Below are positions 22,621 through 37,057 of a stretch of 64,000 nucleotides of DNA, in pieces. Both the position numbers and the translations under genes were made by a program. The stretch spans positions 1 through 64,000 of the forward strand of contig NW_020312142.1 of the NCBI RefSeq assembly GCF_002999335.1, read 5' to 3'. The stretch comes from Cyclospora cayetanensis (taxonomy: Eukaryota > Apicomplexa > Conoidasida > Eucoccidiorida > Eimeriidae). Under the pieces are notes generated by a model that made no database searches, was not told where the DNA came from, and saw nothing but the letters and a program-made list of their open reading frames with translations. The number at the start of each line of letters is the position of its first letter. Position 1 is the stretch's first letter.

Positions 22621-25600
22621 TAGTCTTATGGGCCAGCGAGCGAAGAGATATTATGAGCTGAAACCAATTGACCACTTTTCCAAAAACATGGCATGGAACA
22701 AGCCTCCGCCTCTTATGATGCATCAATTTGGAATAGCTCGCTACTAATATATGCCGTAATATTGCTGTTATTCGCAATGTTGCTTTGAGCACATGCAACA
22801 GCACCCGACGACACCAACGCAGATTAAAGCACAGGAAACGTACTGCCACTGGCGTTCAGACGACCTGCCAACTCCGCATCCTGCTGCCAAACTCGCCTCA
22901 ATAAACGCATGGACCCCTACGAGTCTCCACCAACACTCCGCACCACTTGCCTAAAGCATCAGTAGTACCAAACAACATCGACGGCACGTTGGCTGCTTAT
23001 CCGCCCTCACACTCAAACCGCGCGTGGCTTGTGCAACCCACTTCCTGCGCATCGCCAACGCACACCGGCATTAGCAAATGCACACCATCAGCGCAACGCT
23101 GCATTCAGGACAACAGCAAAACATCACAAAACTCCAGCCACTCGAAGGTGCTTAGGCTCTTCTGAACAAGGATGCCGCCCGGTCATCCAATTCTCGCGTT
23201 CAGATTCGGCCAACGCAATACACAATATATGAGCGGCCAATTGAAACACACTTTGAGTGCAGTGCGCAGCCTGCTCCTCCCCGCGAGGCTGCACATAACA
23301 AGAGTGCTAGCCATCCCACTGCAACACACAAGCTAGGTGCTGGCCTCAGCCTACATGCATTAGCTACAGCAAAAACCACATACTACGCACCACACCAATG
23401 CATGCAAGGAGCGCACTGCCTGAGTCATGCAGCGTACAAATGTTCACCAGCCTCCATATCAATTCCGCATCAAAGCGACAGCAAGTGCTAGCCGATGTGC
23501 TCCTGATAGCACCACTCTAGTCTTATGGCCAAGCTCGCATAGGCATTCCATACGATTGAAACAACTTACCACTTATCCAAACACATGCCATGAAGCACGC
23601 CTGCACATATTAACAACACTCGTTCGGCATAGTCCCATACTAACATAAGCGGGTCTATTGCTGCTATTAATATTGTTGCTTTGAGCACATGCAATACGAC
23701 ACGACGACACCAGCACAGATTAAAGCACTGGATTCGTACTGCCACTGGTGTCCAGACGACCTGCCAACTCAGCATCCTCCTGCCAAAGTCGCCGAAACGC
23801 ACGGACTCCTGCGAGTCTCCACCAACACTCCGCACCACTTACCTAAAGGACCAGTGGTACTAAACAACACTTACAACAGGTTGGCTGCATATCCGCACAC
23901 ACGAACAAACTGCACGTAGCTTGCACAACCCACTGTCTAAAAATCACCAACGCACACCGGTGTTAGCGAATGCGCGCCATTAGCTCAAAGGCTCCACGCA
24001 GTGCAACAGCGAAACATCAAAGAACTCCAGAAACTCGAAGATGCTTAGGCCCTCCTGAACATGCATGCCGCTCCGTCCTCCAATTTTCGCTATCAGATTC
24101 GGCCAATGCAATAGATAATATATGAGCATCCAAGTGAAACACACCCCTAGTGCAGTGCGCAGCCTGCTCCTACCCCTGCCGCCTTACATAACAAGAGTGC
24201 TAACCATCCCACTGCAGCACACAAGCTAGGTGCTGGCCTCAGCCTACATGCATTAGCTACAACAAAACCACACACTACACCCCACACCGTTGCATGCAAG
24301 CAGCCTACTTCCTGAGTCATGCAGGGTGCAAATGTTCACCAGCCTTCATATCGATTCCGCATCAAGGCGACAGCAAGTGCTAGCCGATGTGCTCGTGCTA
24401 GGACAACTCTAGTCTTATGGCCAAGCTCGCAAGGAGACTTAACACGCTGGAAACAACTGACCACTTCTCCAAACACATGCCACAGAATAAGCGTGCACAT
24501 ATTAACAACACAAGTCCAGCATAGTCCCATACACACATAAGCGGTTCTATTGCTGCTATTCATATTGTTGGCCTGTGCACATGCAATAGGACACGACGAC
24601 GCAAGCGAAGATTTAAGCACAGGAAACGTACTGCCACTGGCGTTCAGAAAACTGCCAACTCAACATCCTCCTGTCAAAGTCGCCTAAACGCACGGAAGCC
24701 TCCGAGTCCCCACCAACACTCCGCACCACATGTCTCGGGAACCAGTGGTATCAAACAACACCTACGACACATTGGCTGCTTAACAACACACACACCCAAA
24801 CCGCAGTTGGCCTGCGCAACCCACTAGCTGAGCATCGCCAACGCAGACCAGCATTAGCAAATGCGCACCATCAGCGCAAATCGTGCACTCAGTACAACAG
24901 CGAAACATCAAACAACATGAAACAACGGCATCCACTCAAAGGTGCTTAGGCTCTCCCGAACATGCATGCCGCTGCGTCCTCCAATTCTCACTTTCAGATT
25001 CGGGAAACACAATAGCTCATAACGGAGCATCCAAGTGGAGCACACTTTCAGTGCAGTGCGCAGCCTGCTCCTTCCCGTGCCCATGCACATAATAACAGTG
25101 ATAGCCACCCCACTGCAACACACAAGCTAGGTGCTGGCCTCAGCCTACATGCATTAGCTACAGCAAACTGCACATACTACACAGACCACCTTTGCATGCA
25201 AAGAGCGCACTGCCTGAGTCATGCAGCGTGCAAATGTTCACCAGCCTTCATATCAATTCCGCATCGAACCGACGGCAAGTGCGAGCCGATGTGCTCGTGC
25301 TAGAACCACACTAGTCTTATGGCCAAGCTCGCATAGGCATACCATACGTTGAAAACAGCTGACCACTTCTCCAGACACATGCCACATAACAAGGCTGCAC
25401 ATATTAACAACAGACACCTGGCATAGCTCCATACTCGGTGCTATTGCTGCTATTGATATTTTTGCTTTGAGCACATGCAATACGACGCAACGACACCAAC
25501 GCAGATTCAACCACAGCCACCGTACTGCCACTGGCGTCCAGACGACCTGCCAACTCAGCATCCTCCTGCCGGAGTCCCCTAAACGCACGGACGTCTGCGA

Positions 25601-28600
25601 GCCTCTACCAACACTCCGCACCACATGTCTAAAGGACGAGCAGTACCAAACAACACCTACGACACATTGGCTGCTTATCCGCCACCAAACGCAAACCGCA
25701 ACTGGCGTGCACAACCCACTTTCTGCACATCGCCAACACAGACCGGCATTAGCAAATGCGCACCATCACCGCAAATCCTGCACTCAGTACAACAGCAAAA
25801 CATCAAAGATCTACGGACACTTGAAGGCGCTTAGGCTCTCCTGAACATGCATGCCGCTCGGTCATCCAATCCTCGCTTTCAGCTTCTAAGAATATCCTAG
25901 CATCCAAGTGAAACACACTTTGAGTGCAGTGCGCAGCCTGCTCCTCCCCCTGCAGCCTTACGTAACAAGACTGCTAGCCATCCCACTGCAACACACAAGC
26001 TAGGTGCTGGCCTAAGCCTACATGCATTAGCTACAGCAAAAATCACATACAACACCCCACACCTTTTCATGCAAGGAGCGCACTGCCTGAGTCATGCAGC
26101 GTGCAAATGTTCATCAGCGTTCATACCAATTCCGCACCGAAGTGACGGCAAGTGTTAGCAGATGTGCTCGTGCTAGAACCACCCTACTCATATGGCCAAG
26201 CTCGCATAGGCATTCCATACGGTGGACCCGACTGACCACTTCTCTATCCACATGCCACGGAACAAGCATCCATATCTTATAAAGCACCAATTCGCGTTAG
26301 ACCCAGACTGATATAAGCGGGTCTATTGCTGCTATTGATATTGTTGCTTTGAGCACATGCAATACGACACGAGAACACCAATGCAGATTAAAGCACACGA
26401 AACGTACTGCCACTGGCGTCCAGACGACCTGCCAACTCAGCATCCTCCTGCCACTGTCTCCTAAACGCACGGACGCCTTCGAGTCTCCACCAACACTCCG
26501 CACCACATGTCTAGGGAACCAGTAGTACCAAACGACATACACGATGCATTGGCTGCTTTTCCGCCCCCACACCCAAACCGCACTTGCCTTGCTCAACCCA
26601 CTGCCTAAAAATCACCAACACAGACCGGCATTAGCAGATGTGCACCATCAGCGCAAACGCTGCATTCAGGACAACATCGAAACATCAACGAAAGTGAAGG
26701 AACGATAGCCATTCCAACGAGCATAGCCTCTCCTGAACAAGGATGCCGCTCGGTCCTCCAATTCTCACTTTCAGCTCCGGAAACACCAAGCGATGATGCA
26801 AAACAATCCAAATGAAATACACTCTAAGTGCAGTGCGCAGCCTACTCTTCAACGTGTAGTTGCACATTACATCAGTGCTAGCCATTCCACTGCAACACAC
26901 AAGCAAGGCGCTGGACTCAGCCTACATGCATTAGCTACAGCAAAAACCACATCCTACACCCCACACCTTTGCATGCAAGGAGCGCACTGCCTGAGTCATG
27001 CAGCACGCAAATGTTCACCAGCCTGCATATCGATCCCGCATCGAAGTGACAGCAAGTGTTAGCAGATGTGCTCGTGCTAGAACCAGTCTAGACGTATGCC
27101 CAACCTCGCATTGGAATTCAGTACGCTGGAAACAACTGACCACTTCTCTATCCACATGCCATGAAACAAGCCCCCACATTAAATGAGGAGAAACTCGGCT
27201 TTTTCACATACTTACATAAGCGGATCTATTCGTGTTATTGATATTGTTGCTCTGAGCACATACAATACGACACGACAACACCAACGCAGATTTAAGTACA
27301 GGAACCGTACTATCACTGCCGTCCAGAGAAACTGCCACCTCAGCATCCTCCTGCCACAGTCGCCTAAACAAACGCACGGAACCCTGCGATTCTCCACCAA
27401 CACTCCAAACCACATGTCTAGGGGATCAGTGGTACCAAACAACCACCTAAAACGCATTGGCTGCTATTCCGCACCCAGACCCAAACCTCGCTTGCCTTGC
27501 ACAACCCACTGCCTGCACATCGCCAACGCAGAACGGCATTAGCAAATGCGCACCATCAGCGCAAATCCTGCATTCAGTACAACAGCGAAACATCAAAGAA
27601 CTACAGCCACTCGAATGTGCTTAGGCTCTCCTGAACAAGGATGCCACATCGTCCTCCAATTGTCGTTTTCAGCTTCTGGTAACACCCGAGCATCCAGATG
27701 AAATACACTTTGAGTGCAGTGCGCAGCCTACGGCTCCCCCTGCGGCTGCATATAACAACAGTGCTATCCATCCTACTGCAGTACACAAGCTAGGTGCTGG
27801 CCTGACCCTACATGCATTAGCTACAGCAAAAACCACATACTACACCCTACACCAATGCATGCAAAGAACGCACTGCCTGAGTCATTCAGCGTGCGATTCT
27901 TCGCCAGCATCCATATCAATTCCGCATCAAAGCGGCAGCACGTGCTAGCCGATGTGCTTGTGCTAGAACCACTCTAGTCTTATGGCCAAGCTCGCATAGG
28001 CATTCTGTACGCTAGAAACAAATGACCACTTCTCCAAACACATGACATGGAACAAGCCTATACATTGTAAAAAGCACCAACTCGGGATAGCCCCGTAGTC
28101 GCATAAACGATTATATTGCTGCTATTGATATTGTTGGTGTGAGCACATGCAATACGACACGACGACACAAGCGAAGATTTAAGAACAGGAACCGTACTGC
28201 CACTGGTGTTCAGACGACCTGCCAACTCAGCATCCTCCAGTCAAGGTCGCCTAAATACACGCACGAACCCCTGCGATATTCCACTAACACTCCGAGCCAC
28301 ATGTCTAGGGAACCAGTAGTACCAAACGACACCTACGATGCATTGGCTCTTTATCCGCGCCCACACCCATTCCGCCTTTCCCTTGCACAACCCACTTTCT
28401 GCGCATCTCCAAAGCAAAACGGCATTAGCAAATACGCACCATCAGCGCAAACGCTGCATTCAGTACAACAGCGAAGCGTCAAAGAATTCCATCCATTCAA
28501 GAGGTGCTTAGGCTCTCCTGAACATGCATGCAGCTCGATCATCCAATTCTCGCTTTCAGATTCGGCCAACGCAATAGATAATATATGAGCATCCAAGTGA

Positions 28601-29459
28601 AACACACTTTGAGTGCAGTGCGCAGCCTGCTCCTCACCGTGCGGCTGCGCATAACAACAGTGCTAGCCATTCAACTGCAACACACAAGCTAGGTGCTGGC
28701 CTCAGCCTACATGCATTAGCTACAGCAAAAACCACAAACTACACCCCACACCGTTTCATGCAAGGAGCGCACTGCCTGAGTCATGCAGCGTTCGAATGTT
28801 CACCAGCATCCATATCAATTTCGCATCGAAGCGACAGCAAGGGCTAGCCGATGTGCTCGTGCCCGAACCAGTCTAGTCTTATGGCCAACCTCGCATAGGC
28901 ACTTCATACGCTGGCAACAACTGACCACTTTTCCAAACGCATGCCATAAAACAAGTCTCCACTTCGTATAAACACAAACGCGGCCTTTCCATATACTCAC
29001 GTGAGCAGTTCTATTGCTGCTATTCATATTGTTGCTTTGAGCACATGCAATACGACACAACGACACTAACGTACATTCAAGCACAGGAACCGCACTGCCA
29101 CTGGCGTTCAGACGACCTGACAACTCAGCATCCTCCCTCCGGAGTCGCCTAAACTCACGGACGCCTGCGTCACCACAAACACTCCACAACACATCCCTAG
29201 GGAACCCGTGGTACCAAACAACACCTACGACACATTGGCTGCTTATTCGCCCACACACCCATTCCGCCTTTCCCTTGCACAACCCACTTTCTGCACATCG
29301 CCAACGCAGAACGGCATTAGCAAATGCGTACCATCAGCACAAACGCTGCATTCAGTACAACAGCGAAACATCAAAGAACTCCAGCCACTCGAAGATGCTT
29401 AGGCCCTCCTCAACATGCATGCCGCTCGGTCCTCCATTCGGCCACCAAAACAGATAAAA

Positions 29460-31510
29460 ATGAGCATCCAAGTGAAATACGCCCCCAGCGCAGTGCGCAG
29501 CCTACTCCTCCCCCTGCCGCCTTACATAACAACAGTGCTAGACATTCCACTGCAGCACACAAGCTAGGTGCTGGCCTCAGCCTACGTCAATTAGCTGCAG
29601 AAAAAAGCACAGACTACACAGACCACCTTTGCATGCAAGGAGCGCACTGCCTGAGTCATGCAGCGTGCAAATGTTCACCAGCCTCCATATCGATCCCGCA
29701 TCAAGCCGACAGCAAGTCCTAGCAGATGTGCTCGTGCTAGAACAACACTAGTCTTATGGCCAAGCTCGCATAGGCATTCCATACGCTGGGAACAACTGAC
29801 CACTTCCCCAAAACATATGCCATGGAACGAGCCTCTGCATTGTGTAAAGCACAAACTCGGGATAACCGATTCGCACATACTGGAACACCGTGTTGCTATT
29901 GACATTGTTGCCTTGAGCACATGCAATACGACATGAACACAGTGCAGATTCAAGCACAGGAACCGTACTGCCACTGGCGTTCAGACGACCTGCCAACTCA
30001 GCATCCTCCTGCCAAACTCGCCTAAACAGACGCACGGAACCCTGCGATTCTCCACTACCACTCCGAACCACATGTCTAGAGGACCAGTAGTACCAAATAA
30101 CACCTTCGACACATTGACTGCGTATCCGCCCACACACCCAAACCGCACTCGGCCTGCGCAACCCACTTCCTTGATCTCGCCAACACACACCGGCATTAGC
30201 AAATGCGCACCATCAGCGCAAATCCTGCACTCAGTACAACAGCGAAACACTAAATAACTACAGCCATTCGAAGGTGCTTAGGCTCTCCTGAACAAGGATG
30301 CTGCTCGGTCCTCCAATTCTCGCTTTCAGATTCGGCCAATGCAATAGCTCATATATGAGCATCCAAGCCAAGCACACTTTGAGTGCAGTGCGCAGCCTAC
30401 TCCTCCCTCTGCGGCCACACATAACAACAGTGCTAGCCATTCAACTGCAACACACAAGCTAGGTGCTGGCCTCAGCCTGCATACATTAGCTACAGCAAAA
30501 TTCACATACCACACCCCACACCGTTGCATGCAAAGGGCGCACTTTCTGGGTCATGCAGCGTGCGACTGTTCACCAGCCTCCATATTCATTCCGCATCGTA
30601 GCGACAGCAAGTGCTAGCCGATGTGCTCGTGCTAGAACCCCCGTAGTCTTATGGCCAAGCTCGCATAGGCATTCCATACTTTGAAAGAACCTGATCATTT
30701 GTCCATCGCATGCCATGCAACGGGCCTCCATATCGTGTAGAGCATCGAACTCGCTAAACCCCATACTTCCATACGCCATTTCAGTATTGCTATTGATATT
30801 GTTGCTTTGAGCACATGCAGTACGACAGGACGACACCAGCACAGATTACAGCACAGGAACCGTACTGCCACTGGTGTCTAGACGACCTGTCATCTCAGCA
30901 TCCTCCTGCCAGAGTCCCGTAAACGCATGGACGCCTGCAAGTCTCCAACAACACTCCGCACCACTTGCCTAAAGGACCAGTGGTACCAAACAACACCTAC
31001 GACGCATTGGCTGCTTAGACGCCGACACACCCATTCCGCTCTTGCCTTGCACAACCCACCAACTGCACATCACCAATGCGGACCGGCACTACCGAGAGTG
31101 CACCATCAGCGCAAATCCTGCATTCAGTACAACAGCAAAACATCAAACAACTCCACCCACTCGAAGATGCTTAGGCTCTTCTGAACATGGATTGCGCTCG
31201 GTCCTCCAATTCTCGCTTTAAACCTCTGATAATATATGAGCATCCAAGTGAAATACACCCCTAGCGCAGTGCGCAGCCTATTCCTCCCCCTGCCGCCTTA
31301 CATAACAACAGTGCTAGCCATTCCACTGCAGCACACAAGCTAGGTGCTGGCCTCAGCCTACGTCAATTAGCTGCAGAAAAAAGCACAGACTACACAGACC
31401 ACCTTTGCATGCAAGGAGCGCACTGCCTGAGTCATGCAGCGTGCAAATGTTCACCAGCCTCCATATCGATCCCGCATCAAGCCGACAGCAAGTCCTAGCC
31501 GATGTGCTCG
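29460..31510 (+). repeat. Matching monomer segments two units apart
   Basis: The segments at about 29460-29730 and 31240-31500 share the private variants CAGCCTACGTCAATTAGCTG, CAGAAAAAAGCACAGACTAC, ATATCGATCCCGCATCAAGC and GACAGCAAGTCCTAGC. The intervening monomer (landmark 30465) lacks them. The offset is about 1777 bp, two monomers. Confidence 0.75.
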
Positions 31511-32690
31511 TGTTAAAAACACTTCAGTCTTATGGGCCAACGAGCAGGGAGACTTAGTAAGCTGTAAACAACTGACGAGCTCTCCACTCACCTGCGATGA
31601 AACAAGCCTAACATCTTAAAAAGCACGAATTTGGCATAGTCCCATACTCACGTAAGCGGTTCTATTGCTGCTATTGATATTGTTGCTTTGAGCACATGCA
31701 ATACGACACGACGATACCAATGAGAATTTAAGCACAGGAACCGTACTGCCACTGGCGTTCAGACGACCTGCCAACTCAGCATCCTCCTGCCAAACTTGCC
31801 TAAACGCACACACGCCTGCGAGTCTCCACCAACACTCGGCCCCACATGTCTATAGCAGCAGTGGTACCAAACAACAACTATGACACGTTGGCTGCTTATC
31901 CGCACACACAAACAAACCGCACTTGCTTTGCACAACCCACTAGCTGGACATCACCAACGCAGAACGACATTCGCAAATTCGCACCATCAGCGCAAATCCT
32001 GCACTCAGTACAAACGAAAAGCTAAGATAACTACAGCCACTCGAAGATGCTTAGGCTCTCCTGAACATGCATAGCGCTCGGTCCTCCAATCCTCGCTTTC
32101 AGATTCGGCCAATGCAATAGCTCATAACGGAGCATCCAAGTGAAACACACTTTGAGTGCAGTGCGCAGCCTGCTCCTACCCCTGCGGCTGCACATAACAA
32201 CAGTGCTAGCCATCCCACTGCAACACACAAGCTATGCGCTGGCCTCAGCCTACATGCATTAGCTACAGCAAAAACCACATACTACACCTCACACCAGTGC
32301 ATACAAGGAGCGCACTGCCTGAGTCATGCAGCGTGCAAATGTTCACCAGCGTTCATATCAATTCCGCATCGAAGCGACGGCAAGTGCTAGGCGATGTGCT
32401 CGTGCTAGAACCACCCTACTCATATGGCCAAGCTCGTATAGGCATTTCATACGTTGAAACAAGTGCTCACTTCTCCAATCACATGCCATGGAACAAGTCT
32501 CTACATCAACTGGAGCACTAATTCGGCAAGCCCCCATACTCAGATAAGCGATTCCACTTGTGCTATTGACATTCTTGCTTTGAGCAACATGCAATAGGAC
32601 ACGACAACACCAATGAGAATTTAAGCAGAGGAAACGTACTGCAACAGGCGCTCAGAGGACCTGCGAACTCGGCATCCTCCTGACGGAGTC

Positions 32691-34175
32691 GCCGTAGCTC
32701 GGACGCCTGAGAGTCTCCACCAACACTCCGAACCACATGTCTAGGGGACCAGTTGTACCAAAGAATACCTACGACGCAGTGGCTGCTTATCCAACCACAC
32801 ATGCATTCGGCACTTGCCTTGCACAACCCACTGCCTAAAATTCGCCAACGCACACCGGTATTAGCAAATGCGCACCATCAGCGCTAACCCTGCATTCAGG
32901 ACAACAGCAGTACATCAAAGAAGTCCAGCCATTCGAAGGTGCTTAGGCTCTCCTGAACATGCATGCCGCTCGGTCCTCCAATTCTCGCTTTCAGATTCGG
33001 CAAACGCAACAGATAATATATGAGCATCCAAGTGAAACACACATTGAGTGCAGTGTGCAGCCTACTCCTACCCCTGACGGCTTACATGACAACAGTGCTA
33101 GCCATTCAACTGGAGCACACAAGCTAGGTGCTGGCCTGACCCTACATGCATTAGCTACAGCAAAAACCACATACTACACCCCACACCGTTGCATGCAAGG
33201 AGCGCACTGCCTGAGTCATGCAGCGTGCAAATGTTCACCAGCCTCCATATCGATTCCGCATCGAAGCGACAGCAAGTGCTAGCCGATGTGCTCGTGCCCG
33301 AACCACCCTAGTCTCATGGCCAATCTCGCATTGGCATTCCATACGGTGGACACGACTGACCACTTCTCCATCCGCATGCCATGAAACAAGTCTCTACATC
33401 GTGTAGAGAACGAATTCGGCATAGTCCCATGTTCACATAAGCGGTTCTATTGCTGCTATTGATATTGTCACTTAGAGCACATGCAATACGACACGACGAT
33501 ACCAATGAGAATTTAAGCGCAGGAAACGTACTGCCACTGGCGTCCAGACAAACTGCCACCTCAGCATCCTCCTGGCGGAGTCGCCGTAACGCTCGGACGC
33601 CTGCGAATCTCCACTAACCCTCCGAACCACATGTCTAGGGGACCAGTTGTACCAAACAACACCTGCGACGCAGTGGCTGCTTATCCAACCACACATGCAT
33701 TCGGCACTTGCCTTGCACAACCCACTGCCTAAAATTCGCCAACGCACACCGGTATTAGCAAATGCACACCATCAGCACAAACGCTGCATTCAGGACAACA
33801 GCAGTACATCAAAGAAGTCCAGCCATTCGAAGGTGCTTAGGCTCTCCTGAACATGCATGCAGCTCGGTCCTCCAATTCTCGCTTTCAGATTCGGAAAACG
33901 CAACAGATAATATATGAGCATCCAAGTGAAACACACATTGAGTGCAGTGTGCAGCCTACTCCTACCCCTGCCGGCTTACATGACAACAGTGCTAGCCATT
34001 CAACTGGAGCACACAAGCTCGGTACTGGCCTGACCCTACATGCATTAGCCACAGCAAAAGCCACATACTACACCCCACACCTTCATATGCAAGGAGCGCA
34101 CTGCCTGAGTCATGCAGCGTGCAAATGTTCACCAGCCTCCATATCAATTTCGCATCGAAGCGACAGCAAATGCTA
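32691..34175 (+). repeat. Adjacent near-identical monomers
   Basis: About 32691-33280 and 33585-34175 are nearly identical at an offset of about 894 bp. They share GGACCAGTTGTACCAAA, CGACGCAGTGGCTGCTTATC, AACCACACATGCATTCGGC, CCTAAAATTCGCC, ACAGCAGTACATCAAAG and GCTTACATGACAACAGTGC. These are among the most similar neighbours in the array and suggest a recent unequal exchange. Confidence 0.8.
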
Positions 34176-36391
34176 GCCGATATTCTCGTGCTGGAACCAC
34201 TCTAGAAGTATGCGCAATCTCGCATTGGCATTCCATGCGCTGGAAACAACTGACCACTTCTCCATCCGCATGCCATGCAACATTCCTGTACATCTTATAC
34301 ACGACAAATTTGCCTTGTTGTAATACACATGTAAGCGGTTCTATTGCTGCTATTGATATCGTTGCTTTGAGCAACATGCAATACGACACAACAACACCAA
34401 GTGGTTTTCAGCAAGAGGAACCGTACTGCCAGTGACGTTCAGACGACCTGCCAACTCAGCATCCTCCTCCCGGAGTCGCCTAAACGCACGAACGTCTGCG
34501 AATCTCCACTAACACTCCAAAACACATATTTAAGGGACCGTTGATACCAAACACCACCTACGACGCATTGCTGCTTATCTGCATCAACAGATCAATCGCA
34601 CTTGCCTTGCACAACGCACTTCCTGCACATCGCCATGGAACACCGGCATTAGCAAATGCGCACCATCAGCGCAAACGCTACACTCAGTACAACAGCAAAA
34701 CATCAAAGAACTACAGCCACTCAAAGATGCTTAGGCTCTCCTGAACATGCATGCCGCTCGGTCATCCAATTCTCGCTTTCAGATTCGGCAAACGCAACAG
34801 ATAATATATGAGCATCCAAGTGAAACACACTTTGAGTGCAGTGCGCAGCCTACTCATTCCCGTGCAGCTGCACATAACAACAGTGCTAGCCATTCCACTG
34901 CAGCACACAAGCTAGGTGCTGGCCTCAGCCTACATGCATTAGCTACAGCAAAACCTACAAACTACACCCCACACCTTTGCATGCAAGGAGCGCACTTCCT
35001 GAGTCATGCAGCGTGCAAATGTTCACCAACCTCCACATCAACTGCGCATCAAAGCGACAGCAAGTGTTAGTAGATGTCCTCGTGCTAGAACCAATCTAGA
35101 CGTATGCCCAGTCCCGCATTAGGATTGCACCGTTGAAAACAACTGACCACTTCTCCAAACACATGCCATGGAACAAGCCTCAACATCTTTTAAAGCACGA
35201 ATTTTGCATAGCCCTATATTCACATAAGCGGTTCTATTGCTGCTATTAATATTGTCGCCGTGAGCACATGCAACACGACACCACGACACCAATGCAGATG
35301 AAAGCACAGGAACCGTACTGCCACTGGCGTCCAGACGACCTGCCAACTCAGTATCCTCCTGCCAAAGTCGCCTAAACGCATGGACGCCTGCGAGTCTCCA
35401 CCAACATCCCGCAGCACATGTCTAGGGGACCAGTACTACCAAGCAACACCTACGACGCATTAGCCGCTATTCCGCCCACACAAAAAAACAGCAACTGGCT
35501 GTCACAACCCACTTTCTGCACATCGCCAACACAGACCGGCATTAGCAAATGCGCACCATCAGCGCAGAAGCTGTATTCAGTACAACAGCAAAACATAAAA
35601 GAACTCCAGAAAGTCGAAGGTGCTTAGGCTCTCCTGAACATGCATAGCGCTCGGTCATCCAATTCTCGCTTTCAGATTCGGCCAACGCAAGAGATGATAT
35701 CGGACCATCCAGGTGAAATGCAATTTGAGTGCAGTGCGCAGCCTGCTCCTCCTCCTGCCGCCTTACATTACAACAGTGCTAGCCATTCCACTGCAGCACA
35801 CAAGCTAGGCGCTGGCCTGACCCTACATGCATTAGCTACAGCAAAAACCACATACTACACCCTACACCTTTGCATGCAAGGAGCGCACTGCCTGAGTCAT
35901 ACAACGTGCAAATGTTCATCAGCGTTCATATCGATTCCGCATCGAAGTGACGGCAAGTGCTAGCAGATGTGCTCGTGCTAGAACCACCCTACTCCTATGG
36001 CCAAGCTCGCATAGGCATTTCATACGTTGAAAACAACTGACCACTTTTCCAAACACATGCCATGAAACACGCCTCCACATCCTATAATGCACGAATGCGG
36101 CATAGTCCCATATTCACATAACGCGGTCTATTGCTACTATCGATATTGTTGCTTTGAGCACATGCAATACTACACGACGACCCCAGCGCAGATTAAAGCA
36201 CAGGAAGCCTACTGCCAATGGCGTCCAGACGACCTGCCAACTCAGCATCCTCCTGCCAAAGTCGCCTAAACCCACGGATGCCTGCGAGCCTCCAACAACA
36301 CTGCGAACCACATGTCTAGGTGACAAGTGGTACCAAACAACACCTGCGACCCGCTGCTGCTTATCCGCCCACACACCTAAACCGCTATTGC

Positions 36392-36601
36392 CTTGCACAG
36401 CACACTTTCTGCACATTGCCAACACAGAGCGGCATTAGCAAAGCCGCACCATCAGCGCAAACCCTACATTGAGCACAACAGCAAAACATAAAAAAACTTG
36501 CACAGCACACTTTCTGCACATTGCCAACACAGAGCGGCATTAGCAAAGCCGCACCATCAGCGCAAACCCTACATTGAGCACAACAGCAAAACATAAAAAA
36601 A
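36392..36601 (+). repeat. Perfect 105-bp tandem duplication inside one monomer
   Basis: The segment starting CTTGCACAGCACACTTTCTG at about 36392 and running through GCAAAACATAAAAAAA is repeated exactly at an offset of 105 bp. The second copy ends at about 36601. I saw no difference between the copies. This makes the landmark spacing 998 between 35811 and 36809 (893 + 105). Exact identity implies that the duplication is much younger than the differences between monomers. Confidence 0.9.
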
Positions 36602-37057
36602 CTAAAGCCGCTCGAAAGTGCTTAGGCTCTCCTGAACATGCATGCCGCTCCATCCTCCAATTCTTGCTTTCAGATTCGGCCAACGCAATAGCTCATATAT
36701 GAGCATCCAAGTGAAATACACCCCTAGTGCAGTGTGCAGCCTACTTCACCGCGTGCCAATGCACATACGAACAGTGCTAGACATCCCACTGCAGCACACA
36801 AGCTAGGTGCTGGCCTCAGCCTACATGCATTAGCTTCAGCAAAAACCACATACTACACCGCACACCTTTGCATGCAAGGAGCGCACTTCCTGAGTCATGC
36901 AGCGTGCAAATGTTCACCAGCCTCCATATCAATTCCGCATCAAAGCGACAGCAAGTCTTAGCAGATGTGATCGTGCTAGAAGCACCCTAGTATTGTGGCC
37001 ATGCGCGCGTTGGGATTGCATACGCTGAAACAACTGATCACTTGTCCAAACACATGC

